Source: JBQTII01 sp052387905
GTDB lineage: Bacteria; Actinomycetota; Actinomycetes; Sporichthyales; Sporichthyaceae
Assembly (NCBI GenBank): GCA_052387905.1
Contig: JBQTIR010000031.1
Coordinates: 1 to 55,790, forward strand
Length of the DNA stretch: 55,790 bases
Direction: 5' to 3'
The translations under genes and the position numbers were made by a program. A model generated the notes under the pieces. That model was not told where the DNA came from. It was given only the letters and a program-made list of their open reading frames with translations, and searched no databases. Shown here piece by piece: positions 7,526 through 15,392 of the stretch (position 1 is its first letter; every line of letters starts with the position of its first letter).

Positions 7526-8820
7526 AAGGACCGTCCGAGCGAGGGGAGCTCGGGGTCGAAAGCGGGGTTGTACTGGCGTACCCGGGCGGCGTCGGCCTTG
7601 GCCGCCGCCGTGTCGCCGAGGGCGCGGTGGATCTGGCTGCGGTGGTGGTAGAACAGCGCATTGCGCCACCCGCGGGCGACGGCGCGGTCGGCAAACTTCA
7701 GGGCCTGCTCCGAGCGGCCGGCCTTGTGCATCGCCCACCCCAACGCGTCGGCGACGACGGCGAACTGGCGACGGTCCCACTCCGCGCGGGCCCTGCGCAC
7801 CGCTGCGTCGGGGGACCCGTGGTCGGCTTCGTACTCGGCCAGGGCGAGGTCGTCGCGCCCGCCATTGGCGGTGAACAGTTCCTGCACCGTCTCCACCAAC
7901 GCGAACTGCTCGCGGGCCTGCTCAGGGCGCCCGAACTTGGTCAGTACTTCGCCGTACTCGACGAGGTACTGCGGGTTCGGGACCCGGGAGACGAGTTCGG
8001 CGTAGTCGCGCATGGCCGCCGGGCCGTTCCCGCGCAGTGCGGCCACCTTCGCCCGGCCGTGCAGCAGCGGCGTATTGCGTGGATCGCGCACCAGGCCGGT
8101 GTTGTAGTGGTCGGCTGCAACGCGCAGCTTTCCGGAGTTCAGGGCGAGCTCGCCGAGTTGGTAGCGCACGAAGGCGACGGAGGCAGAGTCGATCGCCCCC
8201 TCGAGGGCTTGCTGCAGCAACGTCCGAGCCAGCGCGATGTCGCCGCGCTGCTCCAGGTCGTAGGCCGCGCGTGCCAGCGCGGGTAACGTCGGTTGCAGAT
8301 CGAGCATGCGCTGGGCCGCTGCACTGGCCTGCTTCGCCTGACCGAGCTGGGTGTAGGCATCCACGAGTACGCCATAGGCCTCGGGGCTGAAGTCGCTGAT
8401 CGCGCGGGCACGCTGCCCCCACCGCAGCGCCCCGGCGAAGTCGTGTCGGGAGTTCGCGAGCGCACCCATCGCGACGAACGCCGCGATGTTGTCCTCGCCT
8501 TGGAGCTCGAGGGAGCGCCGCAGGGATTCCTCGGCCTTGGGGTAGAAGGACGGGTCAGCGCTCGCGCGGGACTGCTCCACGTAGGCCGCGCCGAGCGCGG
8601 CCCAGGTCGCGGCGTCGTTCGGCTGATCGGCCAGGCGCTGCTGCAACCGGGCGATCTCGCCGGTGGCCGGCGATGACGGCGGCGGGGCGCCACCGACCGT
8701 GGCCGGGGTCGATTCGGAGTCGTTGGCCAGGCCCAGCCCGAGGCCGCCGCCGATGAACAGCGCGATTGCCGAGACGGCAACCACCAGCGTCCGGCGGGCG
8801 TGCGGTCGGGTGAGCTTCAT
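7522..8820 (-). CDS. Membrane-anchored tetratricopeptide-repeat protein
   Basis: 432 residues from ATG at 8820 (MKLTRPHARRTL), chosen because the one membrane helix (VVAVSAIALFIGGGLGLGLA) follows at once. After a Pro/Ser linker come at least eight TPR-like helix pairs, for example ATWAALGAAYVEQSRA, AAFVAMGALANSRHDFAGA and AYGVLVDAYTQLGQAKQA. The repeats should lie outside the membrane and act as a binding scaffold. It is translationally coupled to the NicO gene by a 4-base overlap and lies 77 bases after the DUF4331 gene. Partner unknown; context suggests the DUF4331 protein or the transporter. Confidence 0.8.
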   Translation of the reverse strand: MKLTRPHARRTLVVAVSAIALFIGGGLGLGLANDSESTPATVGGAPPPSSPATGEIARLQQRLADQPNDAATWAALGAAYVEQSRASADPSFYPKAEESLRRSLELQGEDNIAAFVAMGALANSRHDFAGALRWGQRARAISDFSPEAYGVLVDAYTQLGQAKQASAAAQRMLDLQPTLPALARAAYDLEQRGDIALARTLLQQALEGAIDSASVAFVRYQLGELALNSGKLRVAADHYNTGLVRDPRNTPLLHGRAKVAALRGNGPAAMRDYAELVSRVPNPQYLVEYGEVLTKFGRPEQAREQFALVETVQELFTANGGRDDLALAEYEADHGSPDAAVRRARAEWDRRQFAVVADALGWAMHKAGRSEQALKFADRAVARGWRNALFYHHRSQIHRALGDTAAAKADAARVRQYNPAFDPELPSLGRSL

Positions 8821-8897
8821 GAATTCCCATCGTGGAGGGCGCGAAAGATCGATGCCGGGTGCCGCCGCGTGGGCGACGACACCCGGCACCGGTGGTG

Positions 8898-10472
8898 TTA
8901 CTGGGTGTTGACCGCCTGCTGGTTCGGCAGCGCGATGTACGGGAACGACGCGGTGAACGCCTTGTTGTTGGCGTTGACTCCGTCACCCGCGGCGAGGGCA
9001 TCGATGATGCCCTTGGTCGCCGCGCCCATGATGGCCTGGATCGAGATGTCCACGACGTCGTCACCGAAGCGACGTCCGTTCGGGAACCCCGCCAGGTCGC
9101 CACCGAGCACGCCGAGCCGGTTCGGACTGGCTGTCGGAGCGACGCCCATGTTCAGGCGAATCATCTCCGCCAGACGGAAGGTGCCCTTCTTGGCGTCCTT
9201 GTTCAGGCTGAACGCGTTGAGGTCGGCCTCGATCGGACCGTTGTTCTTCGCGATGCCGGTGAAGTAGATCTGCGCGAGGTCCTTACGCGGCGCCTTCGGA
9301 GCCTTGACTCCGTAGAGCGCCTCGATCAGCTTCGGCACCTCCGGGTCGAGTCCACGCTTGAGCAGGCCACTGTTGTCCTGGTCGTCGGAGGGCTCGCTGC
9401 GGTTGAACTTGTTCTTCTGACCGGCCGCCGAGACGAGCTCGTTGACCAGGGGGCTGCCCAGGCGCGAAACCTGGGTCCACGAGGTCTTCACATCCACGGT
9501 GCGAGTGCCCGTCTCCGCGGAAGCGGAGTTCCCGCTGACCTCGTTGGGCAGGCCGGGGATGATGCCGTCGAGAATGCCGTTGTCGCTGTCCTCGACGCCA
9601 TCGGTGCTGTCCCCGACCGAGTCGGTGTCGACGCTGTTGCTCTCGACGATGCGCGTGGTCTTGCGCTCCGTGCTCGCCCACACGCCGATCACCGGGTTGC
9701 GCCCGGCATTGCCCTTGAGCGCAAGCGCGCTCTTGGGGATCTGCACGGACAGGTGGTTGACGTTGTAGCCCTTGAGGGTGTCCTGGCCGACCTCACTCAG
9801 GTCGCCGCCGTAGAGCAGGTCGAACACGCGCAGGTCGAGGGCGAACGAATCGTCCGCGGCGCCGGCGTAGGTCTGGCCCTTGCCCTTGCCCTTGTCGAAG
9901 CCCCGGGTGGCCTGGTTCTGCAGGCGACCGTAATTCGGCATGGAGGCCTTGCCGGTGAACGAGGGAGCGGCGATGCCGTTGTCGACGAGGGTCTTGCTCT
10001 CGCCGTTCTTGATCCGCTCGAGCTTGTAACGCTGCTTGAACAGCAGGTTCTCGTCCTTCAGCGATCCGACCGGACCGTTGTTGTAGAGGAACGTCTTGTT
10101 GTCCCGCTTGTCGACGTTGCGGAAGGTCCAGCGGTAGATGATGTCCGCCTCGCCGTCACCGGTGTTGTCGACGTTGATGTTGTAACGGGCGTTCTCGGCG
10201 AACGGGTAGAAGTTCGGTCCGCCGTTGGGCTCCTGGAACGGGTACCAGTTGGCCGACAGCGTGACGGTGTCCTTCTTGTCAGGGCTGACGAACGCATAGG
10301 TGTCGGTGTTGTCAGCCTGCGGGTCACCCAGGATCTGGGGAGCCTCACGGTGGCTGGACGCGGTGCTCGCCTGGCCTCCGAGGAGCGTGAGCCCGCCGAG
10401 CGCGAGTACGCCGGTCAGACCAACCGCGGTGGCGGCGGTGAGCCGGCCGCGTCGGGTCATGGGTTCTTTCAT
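8898..10472 (-). CDS. DUF4331 secreted protein
   Basis: 524 residues from ATG at 10472 (MKEPMTRRGRLT); ATG at 10460 is an alternative. A signal peptide ends near GGQAS, and the family hallmark SSHREAPQILGDPQADNTD followed by YAFVSPD begins the mature protein. Other recognisable segments are ANWYPFQEPNGGPNF, NINVDNTGDGEADIIYRW and the C-terminal PYIALPNQQAVNTQ. The family is exported and of unknown function. The conserved His/Asp at the mature N terminus could bind metal, which would fit the neighbouring metal transporter; this is inference. It is the first gene of the operon with the TPR, NicO and lipoprotein genes. Confidence 0.85.
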   Translation of the reverse strand: MKEPMTRRGRLTAATAVGLTGVLALGGLTLLGGQASTASSHREAPQILGDPQADNTDTYAFVSPDKKDTVTLSANWYPFQEPNGGPNFYPFAENARYNINVDNTGDGEADIIYRWTFRNVDKRDNKTFLYNNGPVGSLKDENLLFKQRYKLERIKNGESKTLVDNGIAAPSFTGKASMPNYGRLQNQATRGFDKGKGKGQTYAGAADDSFALDLRVFDLLYGGDLSEVGQDTLKGYNVNHLSVQIPKSALALKGNAGRNPVIGVWASTERKTTRIVESNSVDTDSVGDSTDGVEDSDNGILDGIIPGLPNEVSGNSASAETGTRTVDVKTSWTQVSRLGSPLVNELVSAAGQKNKFNRSEPSDDQDNSGLLKRGLDPEVPKLIEALYGVKAPKAPRKDLAQIYFTGIAKNNGPIEADLNAFSLNKDAKKGTFRLAEMIRLNMGVAPTASPNRLGVLGGDLAGFPNGRRFGDDVVDISIQAIMGAATKGIIDALAAGDGVNANNKAFTASFPYIALPNQQAVNTQ

Positions 10473-10736
10473 CAACAGGGGTCCTTCCGAGTGATGCACG
10501 AGGACGCGCCACAAGTTCGCGTCCGGGGGGGCGACCCCGTCGGGGTCGCATGCGGCCGGTCCTTCCCAGCCGCAACGGATTCGACCGTCCGGCCCTTGAC
10601 AGATTGGCGGCTGGGGGGAATCACGCGGTTCGGTGGCTACATTCCCCCCGGCGATGGAGAGATGACACCCGACCGGGGTCGTTTCGTAGGCGAAGGACTG
10701 GGCAGGGGCGGCCGCGCCTGAGACGGACAACACAAA
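10473..10736 (-). promoter_or_regulatory. Leader and promoter region of the DUF4331 operon
   Basis: This is most of a 320-base gap. It contains two inverted repeats. One is GCGACCCC-GTC-GGGGTCGC at 10531-10549, in the presumed 5' leader. The other is GGGGGGAAT / ATTCCCCCC with arms at 10613-10621 and 10641-10649. Read leftwards, the outer arm gives GGGAAT and, 16-18 bases on, CGTGAT, which loosely resembles an ECF sigma-factor promoter. No protein-coding gene is supported here. Confidence 0.4.
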
Positions 10737-10772
10737 GGCCGGTCGATCGGACGTGATCCGTATCGACCGGCC
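10737..10772 (-). terminator. Intrinsic terminator of the cupredoxin gene
   Basis: Arms GGCCGGTCGAT (10737-10747) and ATCGACCGGCC (10762-10772) pair perfectly, and an inner CGGA/TCCG stem lengthens the hairpin. On the minus strand the stem is followed by TTTGTGTTGT. It lies 20 bases past the cupredoxin stop, so it separates that gene from the DUF4331 operon. Confidence 0.8.
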
Positions 10773-10792
10773 CTGGTTCGCTCAAGAAGCCC

Positions 10793-11260
10793 TCAGGACA
10801 CCTTGAGCGTCCCCTCCATGCCGAAGTGATACGTGCACTTGTAGGGGTACTCACCGGCATCGGTCGGAGCCTTGACGCTGCCGTCCTTCATGCCCTCGAT
10901 GTCGCCGGAGTCGATGGTCTTGTCATCGGTCAGGTCGTGGCGGGCAGCGTCCTTGTTGACGATGGTGATCGTCTCGCCGGCCTTGACGTTGAGGACGGCC
11001 GGGAGGAACTCCAGACCCTCCATGGTGATCGTCGCGCCGCCGCCGGGGGAGGAGTCGCTGTGGCCTGCGCCGTGACCGTTGTCCGGGTCCGCCGCGGGAG
11101 TCTGCGGGTCCGAACTGCCTTCGCTGCCCGAGGCCGAGGCAGCGGGTGCAACGTTCTCCGCCGGCGTCTGCGCAGCCGAGTCGTCGTCGCCGCCACAGGC
11201 GGCGAGGGTGCCGACCAGCAGCACCGCCGCAGCGGTGGCGAGCCGGGTACGGATCTTCAT
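10793..11260 (-). CDS. Cupredoxin-domain lipoprotein (plastocyanin/azurin-like)
   Basis: 155 residues from ATG at 11260 (MKIRTRLATAAAV). The lipobox LAAC-GGDDD makes it a membrane-anchored lipoprotein. An Ala/Ser/Asp linker with a short His-containing stretch (NGHGAGHSD) leads to a single cupredoxin fold: LEFLPAVLNVKAGETITIVN, then ARHDLT (first Cu ligand His) and YKCTYHFGMEGTL (Cys, His, Met ligands). All four type-1 copper ligands are present, so electron transfer or copper binding outside the cell is likely. The gene is monocistronic by its own terminator. Confidence 0.9.
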   Translation of the reverse strand: MKIRTRLATAAAVLLVGTLAACGGDDDSAAQTPAENVAPAASASGSEGSSDPQTPAADPDNGHGAGHSDSSPGGGATITMEGLEFLPAVLNVKAGETITIVNKDAARHDLTDDKTIDSGDIEGMKDGSVKAPTDAGEYPYKCTYHFGMEGTLKVS

Positions 11261-11370
11261 GGTGCGTCCTCTCATTGCGGGTACGTCAGTCATCGGGCTG
11301 CTGTCATACCCCTGCCGGGTGGGCTGAGGGTGATTCGGCTCGCTTGGGCGCGTGGATTGGGGAGGGTGGC

Positions 11371-12663
11371 TCACAGCCGTCCTGCTGCCTTGAGCGAGAG
11401 ATAGCGGTCCGCGAGCGCCGGCGCCAAGGTGGCGGGGGGTTCGTCGAGGACCTCGACCCCGTGGCGCGCGAGCAGGGCGGCGGCCTGGGCCCGGCCCCCG
11501 CGGGTGCGCTCGGCGGCCGCGGCGCCGTACACCGCGTCGATGTCGCCGCGGCCGCCGGCGAGCTCGGCGACCCTGGTGTCGGCGACCGAGGCCAGCAGAA
11601 CCCGGTGGCGCCCGATCAGCGCCGGTAGCACGGGGAGCAGGCCCGCGGTGACGGGCGCGGGGTCCAGGCTGGACAGCAGTACCACCAGGGCCCCCCGACC
11701 GCCCCGCCGGCGGATCTCGGCCGCCAGCGAGCGCATGTCGGTCTCGACCAGGTCCGCCTCGATCGGGGCCATCGCCGAGATCAGCGCCGGGAGCAGTGCC
11801 GCTCCGTTCACCCCGGTGACCGCGGCACGCACCCGCCGGTCGTAGGCGAGCAGGTCGACGCGGTCCCCGGCCGCTGCGGCCAGGGCAGCGAGCAGCAGCG
11901 CGGCGTCCATGGCGGCGTCGAGGCGGGGCGCGTCCCCGACCCTGCCCGCGGCGGTCCGCCCGGTATCGAGCACGAGCAGTACCTGCCGGTCGCGTTCGGG
12001 GCGCCAGGTGCGCACGGTCACATCGGTGGCCCGCGCACTGGCCCGCCAATCGATGGAGCGCACGTCGTCGCCGATCACGTACTCGCGCAACGAGTCGAAC
12101 TCCGTGCCCTGACCGCGGATCAGGGCGCTCGCCCGGCTGCCCGGGCTGCGCAGGCGTTCCAGACGGGCCGGCAGATGGCGCCGGCTGGCGAATTCCGGAA
12201 GTACCCGCAGCGTCCCTGGCACGTGGTGAGTCCCCTGCCGGGCGGCCAGGCCCAAGGGCCCGAGCGAGCGGACCACGACTCGGTCGGCGCGGCGATCGCC
12301 GCGCCGGGTCGGCGTCAGGGCCGTGGTGATCGTGGTAGCGGTCCCGGCCCGCACGTCCAGGGGTAGGCGCAGGTCGTGGGCGCCGGCGCTGGGCTGCCAG
12401 GCGTCGCGCAGGACCCCGCGCACTCGGCGCTGCCCGGTGTTCACCACGCGGAGCGTTTCCCCGGTGGTCTCACCCAGGCGCACCGAGGGCGCGAGGGTGC
12501 GTTCGATGTGCAGGTCGGCGACCTTCCCGGCCCGGATCAGGTCGATCCCGATCGCGGCGAGCAGCACGGCGTTGACTGCCCACACCGCCCAGGCCGACCC
12601 GACGCCGAGCACGAGCGCCGCCCCACCGAGCGCTGCCAGGGCGGCGCGGCCGGTCAGTGCCAT
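11371..12663 (-). CDS. DUF58 family membrane protein
   Basis: 430 residues. Two N-terminal helices (about 5-42) anchor it; the hallmark GTEFDSLREYVIGDDVRSID then WRASAR of DUF58 lies near 185-210, followed by a von Willebrand A-like fold starting DRQVLLVLDTGRT. DUF58 proteins are usually encoded next to MoxR ATPases and are thought to act with them in assembling or activating membrane complexes. Here it follows the MoxR gene by 30 bases and is the last gene of the operon. Confidence 0.88.
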   Translation of the reverse strand: MALTGRAALAALGGAALVLGVGSAWAVWAVNAVLLAAIGIDLIRAGKVADLHIERTLAPSVRLGETTGETLRVVNTGQRRVRGVLRDAWQPSAGAHDLRLPLDVRAGTATTITTALTPTRRGDRRADRVVVRSLGPLGLAARQGTHHVPGTLRVLPEFASRRHLPARLERLRSPGSRASALIRGQGTEFDSLREYVIGDDVRSIDWRASARATDVTVRTWRPERDRQVLLVLDTGRTAAGRVGDAPRLDAAMDAALLLAALAAAAGDRVDLLAYDRRVRAAVTGVNGAALLPALISAMAPIEADLVETDMRSLAAEIRRRGGRGALVVLLSSLDPAPVTAGLLPVLPALIGRHRVLLASVADTRVAELAGGRGDIDAVYGAAAAERTRGGRAQAAALLARHGVEVLDEPPATLAPALADRYLSLKAAGRL

Positions 12664-12693
12664 GTCAACCCAGTCGTCGTCGGTTCAGCCATC

Positions 12694-13698
12694 TCAGCGC
12701 GGGACCGGGGTGGAGTTCAGGACCTGCTCGAGCACCCCGTCGGCGTTGAGGCCGTCGAGCTCGGCCTCGGCCCGTAGACCGATCCGATGCCGTAGGGCCG
12801 GCCGGGCCAGCGCCTTGACGTCGTCGGGCGTGACGTAGTCCCGTCCGGACAGCCAGGCCCAGGCACGGCTGGCAGCGAGCAGCGCGGTCGCCCCGCGCGG
12901 GGAGACCCCCAACCGGACGGCGGGGGAGGCCCGGGTGGCCCGGCACACGTCGACGATGTAGCTGACGATCTCCGGAGCCACGCTGACCGTGCGCGCGGCC
13001 GCCCGGGCCGCCGCGAGGTCTGCCGGGCCGGCCACGGTGCGCACCCCGGCAGCGGCGAGGTCGTGCGGATCGAATCCGTCCAGGTGCCGGGTCAGGACGG
13101 CGATCTCGTCGGTCCGACTCGGCAGTGGCATCGACAGCTTGAACAGGAAACGGTCCAGTTGGGCCTCGGGCAGCGGGTAGGTGCCCTCGAACTCGACGGG
13201 GTTCTGAGTGGCCGCGACAAGGAAGGGTTCGGGCAACGGGCGCCCGATGCCATCGACGGAGACCGTGCGCTCCTCCATCGCCTCCAGCAGCGAGGCTTGG
13301 GTTTTGGGCGGGGTCCGGTTGATCTCGTCGGCGAGCAGGATGTTGGTGAACACCGGACCCGGCCGGAACGAGAACTCCGCGCTGCGGGCGTCGTACACCA
13401 ACGATCCGGTCACGTCGCCGGGCATCAGGTCCGGGGTGAACTGCACACGGGTGGTGCGCAGGTCCAGGGCTTGGCAGAACGTGCGCACCAGCAGCGTCTT
13501 GGCGATCCCGGGAACGCCTTCGAGCAGCACGTGTCCGCGGCAGGTCAGGGCGACGACGAGCCCGGTGACCGCGGCATCCTGCCCGATCACGGCCTTGCCC
13601 ACCTCCGCGCGCAGCGCGACCAGGGCGGCGTGGGCACTCGCCGCGTCGGGGCGCGAATCCGCCTTCGTCAGATCAGCCGGCAGCTCAGCGGCGTCCAT
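12694..13698 (-). CDS. MoxR-type AAA+ ATPase
   Basis: 334 residues from ATG at 13698 with a GAGGAG ribosome site 5 bases upstream. Walker A is GVPGIAKTLLVR; Walker B is ILLADEINRTPPKTQASLLEAMEE; sensor 1 is VAATQNPVEFEGTYPLPEAQ, all diagnostic of MoxR. The C-terminal lid domain has VSPRGATALLAASRAWAWLSGR. It is a cytoplasmic chaperone-like ATPase that probably works with the DUF58 product. Its first codons overlap the end of a repeat-built micro-ORF. Confidence 0.93.
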   Translation of the reverse strand: MDAAELPADLTKADSRPDAASAHAALVALRAEVGKAVIGQDAAVTGLVVALTCRGHVLLEGVPGIAKTLLVRTFCQALDLRTTRVQFTPDLMPGDVTGSLVYDARSAEFSFRPGPVFTNILLADEINRTPPKTQASLLEAMEERTVSVDGIGRPLPEPFLVAATQNPVEFEGTYPLPEAQLDRFLFKLSMPLPSRTDEIAVLTRHLDGFDPHDLAAAGVRTVAGPADLAAARAAARTVSVAPEIVSYIVDVCRATRASPAVRLGVSPRGATALLAASRAWAWLSGRDYVTPDDVKALARPALRHRIGLRAEAELDGLNADGVLEQVLNSTPVPR

Positions 13699-13783
13699 CG
13701 GTCTCCTCGGGTCGGCTGGTCAGGGGCTCGCTGGTCATGGGCTCGCTGGTCATGGGCTCGCTGGTCATGGGCTCGCTGGTCAT
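13685..13783 (-). CDS. Possible 32-residue micro-ORF of MTSEP repeats bridging two genes
   Basis: The ATG at 13783 overlaps the stop of the DUF4350 gene (ATGA), and the stop at 13685 lies 14 bases inside the MoxR gene. The peptide is four copies of MTSEP followed by LTSRPEETDGRR. Every unit has its own ATG. It is in a different reading frame from both neighbours. Such an arrangement would carry ribosomes from one gene to the next. There is no protein-level evidence that it is made. Confidence 0.4.
   Translation of the reverse strand: MTSEPMTSEPMTSEPMTSEPLTSRPEETDGRR
13724..13783. repeat. 15-bp tandem repeat, four exact copies
   Basis: GGGCTCGCTGGTCAT is repeated four times without change, with a degenerate partial copy (GGCTGGTCA) just before. 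It fills the junction between the DUF4350 and MoxR genes. Because the unit length is a multiple of three, changes in copy number would keep the micro-ORF in frame. Confidence 0.95.
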
Positions 13784-14754
13784 GGGCGGCGCACCTGCCG
13801 GAGCAGGAGGTCCAGATCGTCGGCGAGGGCGACGAGGGCGCCGTCGTCGGTCGGGGCGCCCCCGTAGAGCACGGCGTCGATCTCGGCGGCCGGCGCGTGG
13901 GTGTGCGCGGCCACGGCGGCGGTCAGCGTCGGTGGGTCGGCGCCGTGCGAGGGCAAGCCGAAGCGCGGGCCGATGGTGCGCAGTGCGCCCGCGCGCACTG
14001 CGGTCGCTGCGCGCCCCCGTGCACCGGTGGAGCGGTACAGCCGGGCGAGACCTTCGGTGGCTTCCGACGCCCGCACCACGACCGGTAGCGGCTCGGTGAC
14101 GACCGGCCCGAGGCGGCGTCCGCGCCAGAGCGCAATCATGGCCAGCCCGAGGAAAATCTGCAGCCCCATCAGTTTGACCGGGCCGGGGAGCAGCACGTGT
14201 AAGGGTCGGCCCGCTCCGGCCGCCTGCAGCTGCGGATCGTCCAGTCCGGGCCGGTACCAGATCAACCCCGGATGCTTGCCGAGCAGGCTGAGCGAGGCGG
14301 CGGCGTTGTCGCCGATATCGAGGCCGGCGTTGGTCAACTGCCGTGGAGTGTCGAGAACCGTCGCGGCTGCCTCGTCGAGTTCGACGAGTTCGTCCGGCGC
14401 GACCTGATCCGGCGCTACCAGGACCAGCTCGGTCGCGAGGGCCGCGAGCTCGCGCAGCCCCCCGGCCGGGACCAGCGCCGGATCGGTGATCAACACCGTG
14501 GTTGTGGCGCTCGAGGTGGTCGTGGCGCTGACCGCCTGGGCGAGGGTGCGGGCCACCGTGATGCGCACGCCTTCCGCGCGCAACAGCTGGGCCAGAGCCC
14601 GGCTGCCGTCCGGTTCGTAGGACTCGGGATCCAGGCGTCCGGCGGTGCCCCGGGCCGAGAGCAGCGCGAGGGAGATGCTGACGACCAGCAGCACGGTGAG
14701 GGCGATCGCCGGCAGGCGTAATGAGCTGGCGCGGGTGCGGGAGCGGACAGTCAT
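13780..14754 (-). CDS. DUF4350 membrane protein
   Basis: 324 residues from ATG at 14754, overlapping the preceding stop by ATGA. A first helix (LPAIALTVLLVVSISLALLS) is followed by the DUF4350-type DPESYEPDGSRALAQLLRAEG segment, an extracytoplasmic Rossmann-like part (TTVLITDPALVPAGGLRELA), and a second helix near 190-210 (LMGLQIFLGLAMIALWRGRR). The C-terminal cytoplasmic part has ATEGLARLYRSTGARG. These proteins occur in MoxR operons across actinobacteria; the function is unknown. Confidence 0.8.
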   Translation of the reverse strand: MTVRSRTRASSLRLPAIALTVLLVVSISLALLSARGTAGRLDPESYEPDGSRALAQLLRAEGVRITVARTLAQAVSATTTSSATTTVLITDPALVPAGGLRELAALATELVLVAPDQVAPDELVELDEAAATVLDTPRQLTNAGLDIGDNAAASLSLLGKHPGLIWYRPGLDDPQLQAAGAGRPLHVLLPGPVKLMGLQIFLGLAMIALWRGRRLGPVVTEPLPVVVRASEATEGLARLYRSTGARGRAATAVRAGALRTIGPRFGLPSHGADPPTLTAAVAAHTHAPAAEIDAVLYGGAPTDDGALVALADDLDLLLRQVRRP

Positions 14755-15392
14755 CGCACCCGTGCTCTCTCGAGGGGGGCGCTGGCGGTCTGGGCGGCCG
14801 CCGTGGCCACGGCGTGGTGTTCGGCCGCACTGGCGCGATGCCCGCCGTAGTGCACGCGGTCGAAGATTCGCGCCGCGCTGCGGACTCCCGCACTGGTCGC
14901 CGGCAGCATCCGGGCGATCTCGGCGGCGGCCTCGTCCGCGGTCCGGCTGGCCCGCACGTCCAGCACCCCGCGTTCGGTGGCCCCCCGCACCAGGGCGCGG
15001 AAGCGCTCCCGGACGGCCTCGTCGACGTCGCCCGCGCCCAGTGCGGCGTCGGCAGCGCGGTGGTGTTCGGCGGCTGAGCGCAGCGTGGCGCCGAAGACCT
15101 CGGGTCGTCGTCGGCGCAGCTGCCCCGCCCCGGGGCGCAGCCCAGAGCGCAGCAGGACCAACGCGCCTACGGCCAGGACAGCACCGACGGCGAGGGTCCA
15201 CCAGCCGCCCACCGCGGCGCCGGCGGTGGAGTCGAGCAGGTCGCCGATCGCGTCGAGCACGGCGTCGGAGGCCCGCTCGAACCAGGTGGGTTCCAGGCGT
15301 TGGTAGGCCGGGTCGGCCAGCTCAGCTCGGGCGGCCTCGCGGGCGGCGTCGGCATCGGGGACGACGGGCACCTCGAACCCCGGCCGCATCAT
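14751..15392 (-). CDS. DUF4129 membrane protein
   Basis: 213 residues from ATG at 15392, an ATGA overlap with the upstream gene. One membrane helix near 60-85 (WWTLAVGAVLAVGALVLL) separates an N-terminal part containing the DPAYQRLEPTWFERA segment from a C-terminal domain with VRERFRALVRGATERGVLD and RTADEAAAEIARM, the DUF4129 signature. The domain is often fused to transglutaminase-like proteins and linked with MoxR/DUF58. It is coupled on both sides, so the whole operon is likely made in fixed ratios. Confidence 0.82.
   Translation of the reverse strand: MMRPGFEVPVVPDADAAREAARAELADPAYQRLEPTWFERASDAVLDAIGDLLDSTAGAAVGGWWTLAVGAVLAVGALVLLRSGLRPGAGQLRRRRPEVFGATLRSAAEHHRAADAALGAGDVDEAVRERFRALVRGATERGVLDVRASRTADEAAAEIARMLPATSAGVRSAARIFDRVHYGGHRASAAEHHAVATAAAQTASAPLERARVR

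Noticed and set aside
8832..10721. Long plus-strand open frame (629 codons) opposite the DUF4331 gene
   Set aside because: It is the antisense shadow of a clear secreted-protein gene; such frames are common in GC-rich DNA.
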